Assembly (NCBI RefSeq): GCF_003385455.1
Contig: NZ_QNUF01000018.1
Span: forward strand, 1 to 64,000
DNA length: 64,000 nt
Source: Chryseobacterium rhizosphaerae
Lineage (GTDB): Bacteria; Bacteroidota; Bacteroidia; Flavobacteriales; Weeksellaceae
Reading direction: 5' to 3'
The translations under genes were made by a program, and so were the position numbers. The notes beneath the pieces were generated by a model. That model saw only the letters and a list, made by a program, of their open reading frames with translations. It was not told where the DNA came from and ran no database searches. This document shows positions 61,934-64,000 of this stretch, one piece after another. The number at the start of each line of letters is the position of its first letter. Within the stretch, counting starts at the first letter, position 1.

Positions 61934-63028
61934 TTATTGAGCAGCTTTTTGGATGACGTTAAGTAGTTTTATTTCTTCATTTTCCCAACACAATGCTTCT
62001 GAAGCCCTTTCAAGTTCCTGCTGGTAATTGATTCTGCCTTTATTTAAAACCTTTTTTATGGCATCGGCAATATGTTCAGGATGATGGCTTTTTATCATCT
62101 CCCCTATATCAAATTGATTTTTAATATTTTGCATTTCCGGAAAATCTGACATAATTAAAGGAACCCGAGCCTGAATGCAATCCAGAATTTTATTGGGCAG
62201 TGAATAGAGGTAGCTGTCTCCCCCATTTTCTTCGATACTCATTCCGCAGTCTGCCTTTACCGTAATATTTCTCAGCTCCTCAGGGATTAATTTTCCAAGA
62301 AACTGTACTTTATGCTGAAGGTTTTCTGTAGCGACAAGGTTTTCATATTCCATCTTCTTTGGTCCGTCTCCTGCAATGCTCAATACCACATCGTCAAGAT
62401 AGTGCATGGCAAGAATCACTTTATCTATTCCCCGAAAAGGATTGAGTGCTCCCTGATACAAAAGCATTTTGGGATTATTTTCAGGAATTTCAACATCAAA
62501 CATTATTCTCCTGGGGGCATTTTGGAGCACTACAGGATGTATCCCATATTTCTTTTGGAACCATTGGGCGTAGCTTCCGCTTGCCGTCATCATGAACTCC
62601 AGCTTTGGAATAATTGTATTTTCCAAATACCGCCATAGTTTTTGTGACATTTTACCTTGAACGGCAGGCATTTCCGAAAAAATTTCATGACTGTCAAAAA
62701 TCAATGGAATATTTAATTTCTGAGAAATAAGATAGTTGGGGAGTAAAGCGTCAACATCATTAGCATAAAGAATTGTATTCTGATCTGCTTTTTTCTTTAG
62801 CTGATGGTACAATTTCCAGTTGAATTCAAAGTAAGCCGTTTTTAAGCTTTTTGAAGCCAGATGAATTCTGGAGAAAGGATATGGACGTTCCATTTTCCCT
62901 GCTCCATTCCAGTTATTCCCTATCAAGTCTATCTGATATTCATTTTCATACAAGGTTCTGCATACTTTTTCAATGCGCTGATCTGTATATAAATTACTGA
63001 AAGCAGATATAATGATATTTTTTCTCAT
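61934..63028 (-). CDS. Family 4 glycosyltransferase
   Basis: 364 residues from ATG 63028; an in-frame start at 63139 would overlap the upstream gene. GT-B fold with a Rossmann start (NIIISAFSNLYTDQRIEKVC) and a late nucleotide-binding part (ILDCIQARVPLIMSDFPEMQ). Its first base overlaps the stop of the upstream small gene (TGATG). Confidence 0.85.
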   Translation of the reverse strand: MRKNIIISAFSNLYTDQRIEKVCRTLYENEYQIDLIGNNWNGAGKMERPYPFSRIHLASKSLKTAYFEFNWKLYHQLKKKADQNTILYANDVDALLPNYLISQKLNIPLIFDSHEIFSEMPAVQGKMSQKLWRYLENTIIPKLEFMMTASGSYAQWFQKKYGIHPVVLQNAPRRIMFDVEIPENNPKMLLYQGALNPFRGIDKVILAMHYLDDVVLSIAGDGPKKMEYENLVATENLQHKVQFLGKLIPEELRNITVKADCGMSIEENGGDSYLYSLPNKILDCIQARVPLIMSDFPEMQNIKNQFDIGEMIKSHHPEHIADAIKKVLNKGRINYQQELERASEALCWENEEIKLLNVIQKAAQ

Positions 63029-63252
63029 CAGCTTTTCTTCCCTAGCAATAAATGATAGACCTGAATAAAGCAAATAAGTCCGTTTGGAATGATTACCGGC
63101 CAAAGCATTCCGTTGTAGACACCATAAATGACAAAGCAAATACAGCCAATCATATTAACGACTCTGATTTTTCTTACATCTTTCAGTATGAAACTCAATA
63201 CGATAAAAACGGAAGCAGAATAGCCAATATAAGTAGTAATCTCAGGATTCAT
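63028..63252 (-). CDS. Small membrane protein (74 residues)
   Basis: Two to three transmembrane helices (YIGYSASVFIVLSFILK, MIGCICFVIYGVYN, LWPVIIPNGLICFIQVYHLL). Pattern matches a small flavobacterial membrane family, sometimes mislabelled as uroporphyrinogen decarboxylase; no such domain is seen. Coupled to the family 4 glycosyltransferase gene. Confidence 0.75.
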   Translation of the reverse strand: MNPEITTYIGYSASVFIVLSFILKDVRKIRVVNMIGCICFVIYGVYNGMLWPVIIPNGLICFIQVYHLLLGKKS

Positions 63253-63327
63253 GGGGATTTTTTACGAATAACAAACTTAATCATTTTCAATAAGATAATA
63301 AAATTTTTTCTGCCATAAAGTCATTAA

Positions 63328-63357
63328 TTGATTTTTGGTAAAATATTTGTAATTTAG
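63328..63357 (+). promoter_or_regulatory. Candidate clpC promoter
   Basis: TTG (63328-63330), 19-base spacer, TAATTTAG (63350-63357), a one-base variant of TAnnTTTG like the ones at 30727. A long leader with a palindrome follows. Confidence 0.5.
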
Positions 63358-63367
63358 ATAATGAATA

Positions 63368-63385
63368 AAAAGCAACGTTGCTTTT
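63368..63385. repeat. 18-base perfect palindrome in the clpC leader
   Basis: AAAAGCAAC GTTGCTTTT, perfect and without a loop, just downstream of the candidate promoter. Position suits an operator or hairpin controlling clpC. Confidence 0.6.
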
Positions 63386-63403
63386 ATTCTAATGAGATAT
63401 ATT

Positions 63404-64000
63404 ATGGATTATAAGTTTTCACAAGGTTTGAGCCAAGTGTTCAAACAAAGCAAAAGCGAAGCTAAAAGGCTGAAAAGTGAATTTCTCAATACAGAACATC
63501 TACTTTTAGGTATTATAAAAACGGAAAACTCTGCAAAAGAAATCCTTCAAAACCTTAATGCGGATTTAACACAAATCAGAAGAAAAATTGAAACTCTAAA
63601 TACAGCAAGTCTAAATCCTATTTCTGAGGAGGTTACCAATATTTCTTTCACCAAGATGGCAGATCATGCCATTAAACGTGCAGAGTTAGAATGCAGACAG
63701 TATAAAAGCAATGAAATTAATACCGTTCACCTGCTTTTAGGCATTCTTTATAAATATGAGGATCCTACTTCAAATATTCTAGGGGCTTATGACATCGACT
63801 ATGAGGGTGTTTCAAGAGAGTACCAGACTATGCTTAAAAATTCCGGGCAGTCACCACAGATGAGTGCTTATGATGACGATGATGAAAGAGAGGAATTTGA
63901 GCAGATGAGAAAGCCTACAGGAAACTTAGGTTCTGCAAAAAGTAAAACGCCTACATTGGATAACTTTGGTAGAGACTTAACTTCTTTGGCTAGAGATGGA
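63404..64000 (+). CDS. clpC: ATP-dependent Clp protease ATPase ClpC, N-terminal part
   Basis: 199 codons, open to the window edge. Two Clp-N repeats (EFLNTEHLLLGIIKTENSA and NTVHLLLGILYKYEDP) as in ClpC. Acidic linker (AYDDDDEREEFEQ) then the start of the first AAA module (TPTLDNFGRDLTSLARDG). Unfolds proteins for ClpP; stress-linked. Divergent from the small membrane gene. Confidence 0.92.
   Translation, partial: MDYKFSQGLSQVFKQSKSEAKRLKSEFLNTEHLLLGIIKTENSAKEILQNLNADLTQIRRKIETLNTASLNPISEEVTNISFTKMADHAIKRAELECRQYKSNEINTVHLLLGILYKYEDPTSNILGAYDIDYEGVSREYQTMLKNSGQSPQMSAYDDDDEREEFEQMRKPTGNLGSAKSKTPTLDNFGRDLTSLARDG

Overview
The window is a chromosomal stretch from a low-GC member of the Flavobacteriia, most likely Chryseobacterium or a close relative in the Weeksellaceae. 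This is a reading of protein families and style, not a database match. The signs are a type IX secretion (T9SS) sorting domain, many TAnnTTTG -7 promoter elements with TTG/TTTG about 19-22 bases upstream, A-rich leaders instead of strong Shine-Dalgarno sites, GG-leader 'bacteriocin-like' small peptides, and flavobacterial versions of AccD and Nth that lack their metal-binding cysteines.

Layout. 1-3.0 kb: a two-gene surface module (T9SS propeller-like protein, then the start of a large RHS/SpvB-like protein running out of the window). 3.2-7.9 kb: an A/T-rich cassette with a membrane TPR/AraC-type regulator flanked by near-identical palindromes, a 57-residue GG-leader peptide, a secreted prolyl oligopeptidase and a 48-residue membrane peptide. 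8-13.9 kb: housekeeping (CsaA, a DEDD exonuclease, a SufT/MIP18-like protein, sulfurtransferase, HMG-CoA lyase, peptidase T). 14-18 kb: a Cys-rich small peptide, an outer-membrane protein and a LytS/LytTR two-component pair. 18-30 kb: acyltransferase, MFS pump with AraC regulator, ThiL, thioesterase, a BaiN-like flavoprotein operon with two TonB-C-like exported proteins, and two thioredoxin-fold proteins. 30.7-31.1 kb: two tandem GG-leader peptides ending in Cys-Cys. 31-57 kb: mostly core genes (MutS, bestrophin, NAD kinase, aldolase, AccD, ExbB/ExbD/TonB, DUF885 peptidase, Nth, Bcp, ManC, SprT-like, TolC, FolC). 57.5-59.5 kb: two identical tRNA-Val genes followed by an A/T-rich beta-helix (tailspike-like) gene bracketed by two copies of the tRNA terminator. 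59.5-64 kb: glycosyltransferases, SufE and the start of clpC.

The most interesting parts are (1) the TPR regulator / GG-peptide / prolyl oligopeptidase cassette, which has the parts expected of a peptide-signalling system; (2) the beta-helix island behind tRNA-Val; (3) a roughly 66-base palindromic element in the same orientation and at almost the same distance upstream of both exbD and tolC; and (4) four small leader peptides with no maturase or peptidase-transporter nearby. No rRNA operon, CRISPR array, integrase, transposase or complete insertion sequence was seen.
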